Source: Chloroflexi bacterium HGW-Chloroflexi-4
GTDB lineage: Bacteria > Chloroflexota > Anaerolineae > Anaerolineales > Anaerolineaceae
DNA: 64,000 nucleotides
Assembly: GCA_002840715.1 (NCBI GenBank)
Contig: PHBW01000014.1
Coordinates: 1-64,000, forward strand
Direction of reading: 5' to 3'
Shown piece after piece: positions 55,512-64,000 of this stretch. The notes beneath the pieces are model-generated. The model did no database searches, was not told the origin of the DNA, and worked only from the letters and a program-made list of their open reading frames with translations. The position numbers were made by a program, and so were the translations under genes. The number at the start of each line of letters is the position of its first letter. Within the stretch, counting starts at the first letter, position 1.

Positions 55512-58118
55512 TTATTTCACGAAAACAGGATAAGTATCTACAAGCACGAATATTGATGACAGAGTGGAGATATCCTCATCTTTGTCGAAAGTATAGGTGA
55601 TGGATTTGATTGTTCCATCATCATTGGCTTCAACCTTTGTATTATTTGTGTAATATAAAGGCAGCGGGTTGCCTTCTTTATCGGACAGCATGATGCTGTA
55701 AACATGGTCATCCATTTTGAGAGATGAATTTGTAAAACTGGCTGTTACCATTGTTTCGTCGCTTGTTATTGTGATATCACCTACTCCCTCAGGATCTTGG
55801 CCATTTTCCCATTGCGAAATGTTGGTTCCACCACGCACGAACATCTGCCCGGTTTTGAACTCACTCATACCCACCAGTTTGAGGCCGATGCCATAAAATT
55901 TAATTTCGTCGCAGTTGGTAACGGCAATCACCGTGGCGTTATCTGCAAATTGACCAGTCTCATCGAGTGTGCTGCTGATACGATAAGAGGCGAAAGGCAT
56001 ATCCCACGAGCCAATGAATTTGATTTTAAATCCATCATAATTGGAGAGTGTAACCAATCCATTCTCATAGTTGAGCAGTAATGGATAGCGTGTAATGGCA
56101 TTTGGATCAATGCTTGTCTTTCCATCTTCGTCCAAACGTCCTTCAATAACCCAAAACACCATCTGTCCGTTGTTATTTTCTGTGACTGCGCCGCCGACAT
56201 AATGCAGCGAATCAAATCCGATTTGATTGTAAGAGGGCAGCATCGATGGAGTGGGCACTGACAGGCGTGAAAACTCAAGGACGCTTTGTTGACCAGCTGC
56301 GATTGCTGCAATAATCGGATTTTTGGCATTTGAGGGTTGATTGATCTTAAAAGTGAAAGTTTGTTCCAATGATCCAGATTTTTTACCGCCAAAGAATTTG
56401 AGCCCAAAACGCTGGAGCCTGGTTTTGTATTCGCCGGTGACTGTTACCGAGATGTTGCCTTCCGCGTTGGGAATCCAGGTCTCAATGGGAACAATGTTAA
56501 TGAACTTGTTAGTGGCGCCCACTTCAACACGATAACCTTCGTTATTGGGGATGGAAACCCTGATACTCTTTCTATCCAAAGCAGAGAGGACGTTATCTCC
56601 GTTTTCGCGGACCAACAAGGAGAGCGTGATTGGCGAATTGCCGTCGATCGCGACCTCAGGCGTGAGTTGAAAGGCTCCGAATGAACTCGTGTAAACCAGA
56701 CTGGCGCCATCTGCCGGCATATTCTCTCCGACTGAATAGCTGCGGGGATCCTCTTTACCGGCTGAAGTAAGCGGATAGTCGTAGGGGACGAAAAACACTT
56801 CTCCACTTTCGCCGGCGATGTATATACCGTCAAAACCGAGAGCAGGTGAACTGTTGAGGTCGTTTCTTAAATCAGTGATGAGCTGGTAACTCCAGCGCAG
56901 AGAGCCATCAGCGTTGATGCTGTAAAGTTTGCCTTCTCCATTGCCAAAATAGATATTGTCGTTTCCGTCTACCGCGGGCGAAGAACGGATGGGCTCTAAT
57001 GTGTCGAATTCCCATACTGCCTTTCCGGTTTCGGGGTTGATGGCATAGAGCGTGCCATCCGTGCTCGGTTGAATGATGGTGCCGTCTGAAAGTTGTGCCG
57101 GGCTGGCATAAATGTGATCCTTGGTGCCAAACTTCCATAGTAATTTGCCAGAATCCTGGGCAAAGGCACGCAAGAAGCCGTCAAACCCACCCACAAGCAC
57201 TGCACCTTTTTCTGAAGTGTTGGTGAGCATGGTCGTGGCGGCGACAGTACCAAAACTGCCGCTCAACCATTCGCGTTTACCCGAAAGATCATATCCAAAT
57301 ACATTTTGAAGGATTTGATTGCATGAGGCAAAAAAGAGCCTGCCTGTTTCAGTATTGATGGAGGGCAGTGACCAGACCATTTCATTTGAGGTGAAAATCG
57401 TTTTCTTATCGCCCGAGTCGCGATCTAATGAATAGATCAAATAATTGTCGTTGGGGGCTAACAAGGTTCCGTCTTGAAGCATACCTATATTGCCCTCAAA
57501 CCAGTTGACATTGTAGGTAGTGATACCAAATTCTGCTTCAACCTCTTCAACGGTATGGGCTGCGGCTTTCCAGATGACTTCACCTGATTCGCGGTTGACT
57601 TTATAAACATTGGCATCACCGGACCCAAAATAGACGAATCCCTGGTCGTCGAGAAGGGCTGAGGAATCAATGATCTCACCAGTCTTCACTGACCATTTGA
57701 CCGTGCCGTCAGGGTTGAAAGCATAGAAATAGGTGTCTGCCGAACCGACATACACAATGCCGTCGCCATCCACTACGGGTGATGAGAAAATGCCCTTGCC
57801 GGTGCGGTAGGTCCATGGCGCAAGGTCGTTTACAGCGGGCTCCACCGGTGTACGCCCGTTTTGCAAATCGTTCGCGCGGAATTTTGCCCATGGGCTGCCA
57901 GGATCAAGTGGAATATTATATTCAAAACTGCCGTCAGCGGAAATTATTGTTGTTCGCGCGGCTGAAAAATCGTAATTTCCAAAAGGCACAAACATGATAA
58001 TGTAAACCACCACAGCAACTACTAAAAGCGATAAAAAGATGAATGAACCGATCCGACGATTCTTTTTTGGTTTGATTTTGGATGATGTTGGCGATCCTGA
58101 TTTCTTAATGTTTTTCAT
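55512..58118 (-). CDS. Membrane-anchored PQQ-type beta-propeller protein
   Basis: 868 residues. A Lys/Arg-rich start is followed by one transmembrane helix (about 26-47), with no cleavage site apparent, so the rest is probably outside the cell. Residues about 90-440 form a propeller of PQQ-like blades (GIVYVGSADTYFYAFNPDG, GFVYFGSGDANVYKVNRESG, GTLYAINPETGKAVWEF, KLYSINADGSLRWSY). The C-terminal 400 residues are beta-rich sandwich-like. Quinoprotein active-site residues are not recognisable, so binding or scaffolding is likelier than dehydrogenase activity. The TetR gene lies just upstream on the same strand. Confidence 0.85.
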   Translation of the reverse strand: MKNIKKSGSPTSSKIKPKKNRRIGSFIFLSLLVVAVVVYIIMFVPFGNYDFSAARTTIISADGSFEYNIPLDPGSPWAKFRANDLQNGRTPVEPAVNDLAPWTYRTGKGIFSSPVVDGDGIVYVGSADTYFYAFNPDGTVKWSVKTGEIIDSSALLDDQGFVYFGSGDANVYKVNRESGEVIWKAAAHTVEEVEAEFGITTYNVNWFEGNIGMLQDGTLLAPNDNYLIYSLDRDSGDKKTIFTSNEMVWSLPSINTETGRLFFASCNQILQNVFGYDLSGKREWLSGSFGTVAATTMLTNTSEKGAVLVGGFDGFLRAFAQDSGKLLWKFGTKDHIYASPAQLSDGTIIQPSTDGTLYAINPETGKAVWEFDTLEPIRSSPAVDGNDNIYFGNGEGKLYSINADGSLRWSYQLITDLRNDLNSSPALGFDGIYIAGESGEVFFVPYDYPLTSAGKEDPRSYSVGENMPADGASLVYTSSFGAFQLTPEVAIDGNSPITLSLLVRENGDNVLSALDRKSIRVSIPNNEGYRVEVGATNKFINIVPIETWIPNAEGNISVTVTGEYKTRLQRFGLKFFGGKKSGSLEQTFTFKINQPSNAKNPIIAAIAAGQQSVLEFSRLSVPTPSMLPSYNQIGFDSLHYVGGAVTENNNGQMVFWVIEGRLDEDGKTSIDPNAITRYPLLLNYENGLVTLSNYDGFKIKFIGSWDMPFASYRISSTLDETGQFADNATVIAVTNCDEIKFYGIGLKLVGMSEFKTGQMFVRGGTNISQWENGQDPEGVGDITITSDETMVTASFTNSSLKMDDHVYSIMLSDKEGNPLPLYYTNNTKVEANDDGTIKSITYTFDKDEDISTLSSIFVLVDTYPVFVK

Positions 58119-58168
58119 GTTGTGAAGTGTCCTTTTTCGTCTCTATAATGTGAGCATAAAAGCGCAAT

Positions 58169-58720
58169 TTAGCGTTTGCAAATACCGAAGAGCAGCAGGT
58201 CAACAATTTGTTCCTGCTGCTGTCTGAAGGTCAAGTTGGTCGCGTTTTCATTGTCCAGGATAATTTCTTCTATCGCTGCAGCATAGATCTTGCTGAATAA
58301 ATGGTTGTCGATATCACGAATAGAGCCTTCTGTTTTGGCTTGATCTAAAACAGCCAGGGTCTTTTCCCAGCCGAGACGAAGTTTGTCGTCAAGGACTTGA
58401 AACGCATCAGGGTAATTCATTTTGAGTTCATGCAACTGCACTTTTCGAAGAGCAAAATCAGGTGTTGCGCACAACAATTTTCTTAATTTTTCTAGGGCAG
58501 AAAGGTTGCTTTCAGCATGAATGGCGTTTTGCAGATCGGCAACCCCTGAGAAATAGAATTTGACCACTTGAACGATCAAGTCTTCCTTTGAATGCACCAT
58601 TTCGTAAAGAGTCTTTTTGCTGATGCACAAGCGCGAGGCAAGTTCATCCATGGTGAATTTGATACCTCTATCCCAATAGAGGTTCATTGCTTCCGTGAAG
58701 AGCTGAGATTGAATAATCAC
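58169..58720 (-). CDS. TetR-family regulator
   Basis: 183 residues. Helix-turn-helix FTMDELASRLCISKKTLYEMVHSKEDLI, then a helical domain. The frame allows a TTG start at 58732, but GGAG is placed six bases before GTG 58720. This site lies inside a 39-bp near-perfect palindrome that should be the operator for autorepression. The surface propeller gene follows 50 bases downstream and is the probable target. Confidence 0.9.
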   Translation of the reverse strand: MIIQSQLFTEAMNLYWDRGIKFTMDELASRLCISKKTLYEMVHSKEDLIVQVVKFYFSGVADLQNAIHAESNLSALEKLRKLLCATPDFALRKVQLHELKMNYPDAFQVLDDKLRLGWEKTLAVLDQAKTEGSIRDIDNHLFSKIYAAAIEEIILDNENATNLTFRQQQEQIVDLLLFGICKR

Positions 58721-58759
58721 AATAAACTCCAAAAACTAATTTAGTTTATGGAGTTTATT
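58721..58759. promoter_or_regulatory. 39-bp near-perfect palindrome at the TetR start (operator)
   Basis: Two 19-base arms centred at 58740 match with one mismatch; the core aaactaatttagttt is itself perfect. It covers the ribosome binding site of the TetR gene and reaches toward the divergent GT2 gene. Confidence 0.65.
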
Positions 58760-58873
58760 GTAACCATAAATTAATAAAATGCAAGCTGGCGCAAGAAAAT
58801 GTCTATTAATTTAAGGTTTCAAACAGATCTGATTATCACTTATAATTTACCAATCTTTTATTATCGAGTGTGT

Positions 58874-59644
58874 ATGTTACCAAAAATATCAATAATTGTT
58901 CCAACATTAAATCAAGCCAGATTTATCGAAGAGACAATCCAAAGTGTGATTTCCCAAAAATATCCAAACTTGGAACTATTAGTTTTGGATGGTGGTTCAT
59001 CGGATGGCACATTAGAAATCCTGCAAAAATATAGCGACTCACTCACCTGGATTAGCGAGCCTGACAATGGGCAGGCGGATGCAATAAATAAGGGTTTGAA
59101 GATAGTTACTGGTGATGTGGTTGCCTATTTAAATTCTGATGATATCTATACTCCAAATACACTCTTAACGGTGGGGCAATATTTTTCAGATCATCCAGAC
59201 TGCCAAATCCTTACTGGAAAATGTATCAATATTGATGAAAATGGTCTGGAAACTCGAGCATTAATTAAGTATTATAAAAATTTCTGGCTCGGGTTGGGTA
59301 TTGATAAATGGTTGACTGTTTTGGATTATGTATCGCAACCCTCAACTTTTTGGAGATCCGGTCTTACACAATCGATAGGCCTATTTGATACTAGGTTCCG
59401 CAATGCGATGGATTATGACTATTGGCTTAGAGTAACAAAGCAACATAAGTTGAATTTTGTAAACCAATACCTTTCGAAATTTCGTATTTACCCGACATCA
59501 ATAACTAGTTCCAATTCCAGAGCGCAATATGAAGATGAAACAAAGGTTGCATCGCGTTATGCCACGCCTTTGCAGTTGTGGATGCACAAAATTCATGCTG
59601 AAATTTCATGTTGGATTTATGAAACAATAATGAATCGTAAATAA
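58874..59644 (+). CDS. Glycosyltransferase family 2
   Basis: 256 residues, GT-A fold. ISIIVPTLNQARFIEETIQSV at the N-terminus, LELLVLDGGSSDGTLEIL, and the nucleotide-sugar/metal motif in VAYLNSDDIYTP. FWRSGLTQSIGLFDTRFRNAMDYDYWLR contains the acceptor-side ED-like region. The frame extends to 58799, but ATG 58874 matches the family start. No membrane segments. First gene of the surface glycan block. Confidence 0.9.
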   Translation: MLPKISIIVPTLNQARFIEETIQSVISQKYPNLELLVLDGGSSDGTLEILQKYSDSLTWISEPDNGQADAINKGLKIVTGDVVAYLNSDDIYTPNTLLTVGQYFSDHPDCQILTGKCINIDENGLETRALIKYYKNFWLGLGIDKWLTVLDYVSQPSTFWRSGLTQSIGLFDTRFRNAMDYDYWLRVTKQHKLNFVNQYLSKFRIYPTSITSSNSRAQYEDETKVASRYATPLQLWMHKIHAEISCWIYETIMNRK

Positions 59645-59816
59645 AAAACTATTTCGTTGATACAGAATACTGCATGGCTGCTTTGTCAGTACTCTACTTT
59701 AAGTGGCAGATGCTTATTCTTCTAGTAATAATGAGTTAGCTTGCTGTTTAAATAGCAAAAACATAAATTCCAAGTTTTTCTGGCACTATTTTTCTGAACA
59801 CTAAATCACATAATGG

Positions 59817-60800
59817 TTATATTAGGTTCTGGGATTTTAACCAAGAAACAGTTTTCGTAATCCCAGATTGATAGGTATATGGCAAAGGTCCGGTAATTAA
59901 TTCAAGTGATGATGTCTCTTGAATCTCATTTGTAATAATATTATTAAGACGGAAACTCGTTAATGGGGGATTCTTCCAAAAGAGGAGCTTTAAAAAGTCT
60001 CCGCATATAGCTATCAACCTCATCAGCCACAACGGAAGTGTTAAAATTCTTCTTGCCCCCATCTCTTTTTGGGCACAATTTGCATAATCTTTTAAAACAA
60101 GCGGCGAAAAATCAGCCAGGTAAAAAGTATTAGTGTTAACCAAGTGATCTGGTCCCACCAATAACTTGTGGACTTGCTCAACAGAATTTAATACAAACCC
60201 CCATTTTTTTAGCGTTTGAACTTGTCCCGAATGGATATATATCCCTTTGTTAATTGCCAAGAAGAAAGTGCGGTAAGGTATATCAAACCAAGGTCCCCAA
60301 ATAGACGTGGGGCGGACTATAGCCCAACTGGGTCCAATAGCGCCGGATGCACGAACGATTTGTTCTCCTATGACTTTGCTATGCCCATATAAGGTGTTGG
60401 GGCAGTAGTCTTCATCTGACGATGGTTGATACCCCACTTTACATACAAGTTGACTGGATGCAAATATTGTCCTTTGTACTGATTGTGTGGATTTTATGAC
60501 ATCAACAACGTTTCTTACTCCCTGGATATTGGCAGAATAGCCCGATAAATCATCTGTTTCTTCAAGATCAGTTCGTGCGGCAAAGTGTAAAACATAATCA
60601 GGTTTAAAGGCATCAAAGACAAGCTTTAGTTCTTCGAGATTTGTAATATCTACCTTTTGCCAATAATCCTTATGGGAAGAATTGCGTGGTGGATTAATAT
60701 CAAGATTCAACACCTTCCAGCCAAGGGATACAAAATGATCTACCAGATTTGTACCAATGAATCCCGAACCGCCTGTAATGATGATTTTCTCTTTTTCCAT
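59817..60800 (-). CDS. NAD-dependent epimerase/dehydratase (extended SDR)
   Basis: 327 residues. NAD-binding GGSGFIGTNLVDHF, catalytic YGHSK with the preceding serine pair in FASSQLVCK, and VRPTSIWGPW. Probably a nucleotide-sugar epimerase or dehydratase for glycan precursors. AGGGA precedes ATG. The 172 bases before its 3' end neighbour show no gene. Confidence 0.9.
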   Translation of the reverse strand: MEKEKIIITGGSGFIGTNLVDHFVSLGWKVLNLDINPPRNSSHKDYWQKVDITNLEELKLVFDAFKPDYVLHFAARTDLEETDDLSGYSANIQGVRNVVDVIKSTQSVQRTIFASSQLVCKVGYQPSSDEDYCPNTLYGHSKVIGEQIVRASGAIGPSWAIVRPTSIWGPWFDIPYRTFFLAINKGIYIHSGQVQTLKKWGFVLNSVEQVHKLLVGPDHLVNTNTFYLADFSPLVLKDYANCAQKEMGARRILTLPLWLMRLIAICGDFLKLLFWKNPPLTSFRLNNIITNEIQETSSLELITGPLPYTYQSGITKTVSWLKSQNLI

Positions 60801-60870
60801 ATTCGGTCCCTAATAATGATAACTTTACTTTAATTTGCCAAATATTGCTGGACATTTGTATAATACTTTT

Positions 60871-62907
60871 CTATTCCATCGGTGGAATTTGGAATTTCTT
60901 AAACACCAAGTAGCCATCACGATATTCATCTGTTAATTTCCCTTGCGGAAATATCTTTTCAATTTCCTGAAGCTTTTCAAAATTTGTATGAGTGGCTAAA
61001 ACGGTGATACCTTTTCCGTCATTTGATAGTGGTGGTATATCTTCAAGATTGGTGATATCTATTACTTCCTTATCTCCTGCTAAAAATCTTAATGTACCAT
61101 GATTGGAATAAAAGTTACCAATTCCAAATAAGTAAACATGGTTCGTCGGGGCAACGATATTGATCTCTTCTGCCATTTTTATAGAGAGAATATTTACACC
61201 GGCTTTTGGGTATATAACAAAATGATAGTTGTAATTAATGATTGAGGTTGTGATTATTGCTGCCAGGACGATTGGAGCAAAAATCCACTCAAGCGAAATA
61301 TGAATATTTGGGATGCGTCGATAAAACTTAATCAATTCATCCCATGTTCTTTGAACAAAAACGGCGGCACCTATATAAACCACGGCTGTAATGATGAGCA
61401 GCCTCGTTCCATTTGGCGAGTCGTTGGTGATGACACCAGCGAGAAAAATTCCCAATATAAACCAAATGATTATAAACATTTCTGGAAGACGCCGCGGCCT
61501 TGTCAATATTATTCCCAAGCCCAGCCAGAATAAAAAGGCTGTGATCTGATCAAAAGCGGGGATGTTTGTATAGTAAAAGGAGCCATGATCGCCAGCTTGT
61601 AAGAAGAATCCTAAATTCTTGTCGAATTGACTAATGAGAATTTTGCCAACACTATTGGTCAAGGTAGCCTCTGGACCATAATTATTATGTATGTTCTCCG
61701 GATTGAAAATGGATACAGCTCCCAATCGGGTGCTAAACTGATCTGGGTTTCTTAAATAATCCAAGCCAAGGGGGGCAAACACTAATAATGCACTTATGAG
61801 CATGATTGAGATTTGTAACATATTGATTCGTTTTCTAATCAATTGATAAACGATGATCGGAAATGCAACTAATGGTATCAGCCGGGATCCAAGGTACATG
61901 TATTGGGCTAATGCTCCTGTGATTCCCATTGCCATATAAAGAAAGATACCTGAGAAGTTGTTTTTTGATTTGCTGGTGTCATCTTCAGTAGAATCTTTGT
62001 TATCGTCTGATTGACGACCAAAATTTGAATTTATAAATAGCAAGAAGAAAAGCAGCATGAAGAAAAGCGTGTGGATGTTATTTACTGCCAGACGGCTGTA
62101 TTGGATATTCAAAGAACTTATGGTTATCAGCCATGCCCCTGTAAATCCTGCCAACTTGCCCCAGCTTTTCTTGCATATCATGTAAACCAGTGGAATACAG
62201 GCGGTTCCAAACAAAACCGAAACCAACCTCAACCCAATCAAATTGCGCCCAAAAACAGCGATGAAACCTGCCTGCAACATGTAATATAAATTCGGCAAAG
62301 GACCCCAACCGATACCTAACGGCGAAATTGGTTCGCCGACTCCTAAAAATCGAAGGGCTTCCATCCCCATTTCACCCTCATCGCCATGCATCGATGTCGG
62401 ATAGCGGTCTAAATAAGTGATCCGTAACACAAGAGCCAAAAGTGTTATGAATGTTACCGATGCAACCTCCAAATAAAAATTTCGGCGTGCTTTTGGCTCA
62501 AGTGATCTTACATATGTATTCCAATGAAAAGGTTTTATTTTGTCAAAAGTGATTCCTGTGGCGAAGAGGAGACCAATTGAAGTTACCCACAATATCAAAG
62601 CAATAGTTCCATTAGAAATTTTTGGTGATAATGCTGCCGCAGCAACCCCCGTTACAATCGCATAGAAAAGCAACGCCAGGGAGAGTACTAATTGATCTGT
62701 GGTTAATTCGTATCTTTTGAATACTATTTTTTCATCAGTATTGCCTGACTTTTTTTTCAAATTTACAAAGGCAAAAAATATTGTCACTGATGCAAGCAGG
62801 GCGAATAAAACTTTATTCGTGAATACACTGTATATAGATAACCCGCAGGCGAGTAGGAATATTCCTATTCTCATCCAGGGCATTTTCATAACTTGATTGT
62901 TTTGCAT
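60871..62907 (-). CDS. Membrane glycosyltransferase, GT39/ArnT-like
   Basis: 678 residues with a dozen or more predicted transmembrane helices. After a first hydrophobic part, TYLDRYPTSMHGDEGEMGMEALRFLG places an acidic pair in the first extracytoplasmic loop, the catalytic region of PMT/ArnT-type enzymes using lipid-linked sugars. The C-terminal 100 residues are a soluble domain. A Lys/Asn/Asp-rich loop (about 300-320) is cytoplasmic. AAGG precedes ATG. Located between an SDR gene and a DUF2298 gene. Confidence 0.87.
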   Translation of the reverse strand: MQNNQVMKMPWMRIGIFLLACGLSIYSVFTNKVLFALLASVTIFFAFVNLKKKSGNTDEKIVFKRYELTTDQLVLSLALLFYAIVTGVAAAALSPKISNGTIALILWVTSIGLLFATGITFDKIKPFHWNTYVRSLEPKARRNFYLEVASVTFITLLALVLRITYLDRYPTSMHGDEGEMGMEALRFLGVGEPISPLGIGWGPLPNLYYMLQAGFIAVFGRNLIGLRLVSVLFGTACIPLVYMICKKSWGKLAGFTGAWLITISSLNIQYSRLAVNNIHTLFFMLLFFLLFINSNFGRQSDDNKDSTEDDTSKSKNNFSGIFLYMAMGITGALAQYMYLGSRLIPLVAFPIIVYQLIRKRINMLQISIMLISALLVFAPLGLDYLRNPDQFSTRLGAVSIFNPENIHNNYGPEATLTNSVGKILISQFDKNLGFFLQAGDHGSFYYTNIPAFDQITAFLFWLGLGIILTRPRRLPEMFIIIWFILGIFLAGVITNDSPNGTRLLIITAVVYIGAAVFVQRTWDELIKFYRRIPNIHISLEWIFAPIVLAAIITTSIINYNYHFVIYPKAGVNILSIKMAEEINIVAPTNHVYLFGIGNFYSNHGTLRFLAGDKEVIDITNLEDIPPLSNDGKGITVLATHTNFEKLQEIEKIFPQGKLTDEYRDGYLVFKKFQIPPME

Positions 62908-63020
62908 AATCCCGCCTTTTCGTGATCATATTTCGTCAATCACCGATCTTGCATGTAATTAATTATCATATCCTTCTTATTAATAAGCAAATACCCGTAT
63001 TTACCATAAGTTGATGCAAT

Positions 63021-64000
63021 CTATTTTGTACTTACCTTATAAATGGTAGTTGTGTTTGTTGTGTTGTCACCAAAGACTATGTTCATTGTTCCATCAATGA
63101 CCATAGTCTGAAACTTGGCTAATCCTTCAGGGGAATATTGTGCCCGTTCAAGGTCACCAACAATTATATAATCTACATCGTATTTGGTTATAAATTTCTT
63201 CGCAGATTCAGTGTCTGCCGTATTATAAAAGTTTGTAAGTGCATCAATTCTTTTGGTGATCCAGGCGCCGTCTAGTAATGAGTTGTGCTGCCTTGTATGC
63301 CAGTTCCAGCCAATGACGGAGGGCAGCCCTGTTTGTACAGAAAAACGTGAACCCCATTTATATTCAACCCTGTTGCCTTCTACGATCACAGGTGATCCCA
63401 GCACATTATCTTGCATATATTGGATGGCTTCATAATCTTTACTCAGGTCTAATAACTTACCATCATCATCGTATATTGCCGGGGCTGACCCGTCAGATTC
63501 ACCCAACATAAATGCCATTCCATCCAGGGTTTTAGGTGGATTATTGATTTTTGGCCAGCGATCAGCCATTCGTTTTTCAGTTGCGAGGTAAGGGTAGCTC
63601 AGTGAACCTATTACCAGTAACGCAAGTAAAATTACCCACGGAATGGATAACCATTGCGGCCATTTTTTGATCCCTAACAACAGGATTACTAACGCCAGGG
63701 CGCTTGAGATGCCAAAATAGAACCAGGCTTCAATATACATTCTGAAGACCATGTTCGATCTGCCGACATCACCTTTTAACACGACGACTTCGACCAATAG
63801 TGTAAGCATGAAACCAATGCCATATAATATCCAGGTGATCATCTGCAATTTTGATTGCCCATGCCTGAAGAAGACTTGATATCCCAGGCCAATCAACATA
63901 AATAATCCCAATCTCAGCACTTGATAGTTGGATTTCCAAATGAGGGTTGCGACTAGATAAATCAAACCTAATGAGATTAATACTGCTATTTTGCTTATTG
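63021..64000 (-). CDS. DUF2298 (Chlor_Arch_YYY-type) membrane protein, C-terminal part
   Basis: The frame is open through the right edge of the window, so the gene's start is missing. The visible 326 residues have about five transmembrane helices and the segment LKGDVGRSNMVFRMYIEAWFYF, which resembles the conserved DUF2298 motif. The final 170 residues are a soluble domain with DVDYIIVGDLERAQYSPEGLAKF, near the wording typical of the family's C-terminus. Function unknown; thought to be a multi-pass glycosyltransferase-like protein. Confidence 0.85.
   Translation of the reverse strand, partial: ISKIAVLISLGLIYLVATLIWKSNYQVLRLGLFMLIGLGYQVFFRHGQSKLQMITWILYGIGFMLTLLVEVVVLKGDVGRSNMVFRMYIEAWFYFGISSALALVILLLGIKKWPQWLSIPWVILLALLVIGSLSYPYLATEKRMADRWPKINNPPKTLDGMAFMLGESDGSAPAIYDDDGKLLDLSKDYEAIQYMQDNVLGSPVIVEGNRVEYKWGSRFSVQTGLPSVIGWNWHTRQHNSLLDGAWITKRIDALTNFYNTADTESAKKFITKYDVDYIIVGDLERAQYSPEGLAKFQTMVIDGTMNIVFGDNTTNTTTIYKVSTK

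Noticed and set aside
56942-57780. Repeated similar DNA within the PQQ-type propeller gene
   Set aside because: The similarity reflects protein blades of one propeller and not a separate repeat element.

Overview
The window looks like chromosomal DNA of an anaerobic, fermentative, polysaccharide-degrading member of the Chloroflexota (Anaerolineae-like). This is an inference. It rests on a sugar-binding lipoprotein with an Ala/Thr/Glu/Pro-rich linker, a DUF2298 (Chlor_Arch_YYY-type) membrane protein, an oxygen-sensitive glycyl-radical enzyme with its activase, and the absence of TonB or SusC/D-type genes. I found no rRNA, tRNA, transposase, phage gene or CRISPR array. Nearly the whole window is one long hemicellulose and oligosaccharide utilisation region.

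Layout. (1) 1-4589 (+): a Dpp/Opp-type ABC transporter (binding protein C-terminus, two permeases, two ATPases). (2) 4590-12484 (+): a regulatory spacer rich in inverted repeats, then a GH2 beta-mannosidase, two GH3 enzymes and an alpha/beta hydrolase. (3) 12481-22595 (-): LacI regulator, sugar ABC transporter (binding protein plus two permeases, no ATPase), GH3 beta-xylosidase-like enzyme, xylose isomerase and xylulokinase, with a PPOX-family protein at the end; this is a complete xylo-oligosaccharide to xylulose-5-phosphate route. (4) 22831-33959: a further GH3, three MFS transporters, an AGE-family cellobiose 2-epimerase-like enzyme, GH39 and GH42. (5) 34022-38919: an unrecognised protein, a GntR/FCD regulator, a glycyl-radical activase, and a HypD-like glycyl-radical enzyme whose gene is broken by a short internal deletion. 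(6) 39079-41749: a NarL-type two-component system and a DoxX-family protein. (7) 42057-52653: two divergent units around a TetR regulator, GH38-GH4-unknown-GPH symporter on the minus strand and TetR-GH31-GH35 on the plus strand. (8) 52794-58720: GH51 arabinofuranosidase, a TolB-like propeller protein, a large surface PQQ-type propeller protein and a second TetR. (9) 58874-64000: a visibly AT-richer cell-surface glycan block (GT2, SDR epimerase, GT39-like membrane transferase, DUF2298 protein).

Together the genes describe import of short mannan, xylan, arabinoxylan and galactan oligosaccharides and their hydrolysis, mostly by enzymes without signal peptides, so presumably in the cytoplasm. The monosaccharides then feed central metabolism. 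Regulation looks local and layered: LacI, GntR and TetR operators can be seen at predicted promoters, and several leaders carry hairpins. The points most worth checking are the broken glycyl-radical enzyme, the two-hairpin leader in front of an efflux-type MFS gene, a predicted leaderless promoter for the activase, and an 18-bp operator shared between two distant glycosidase loci.
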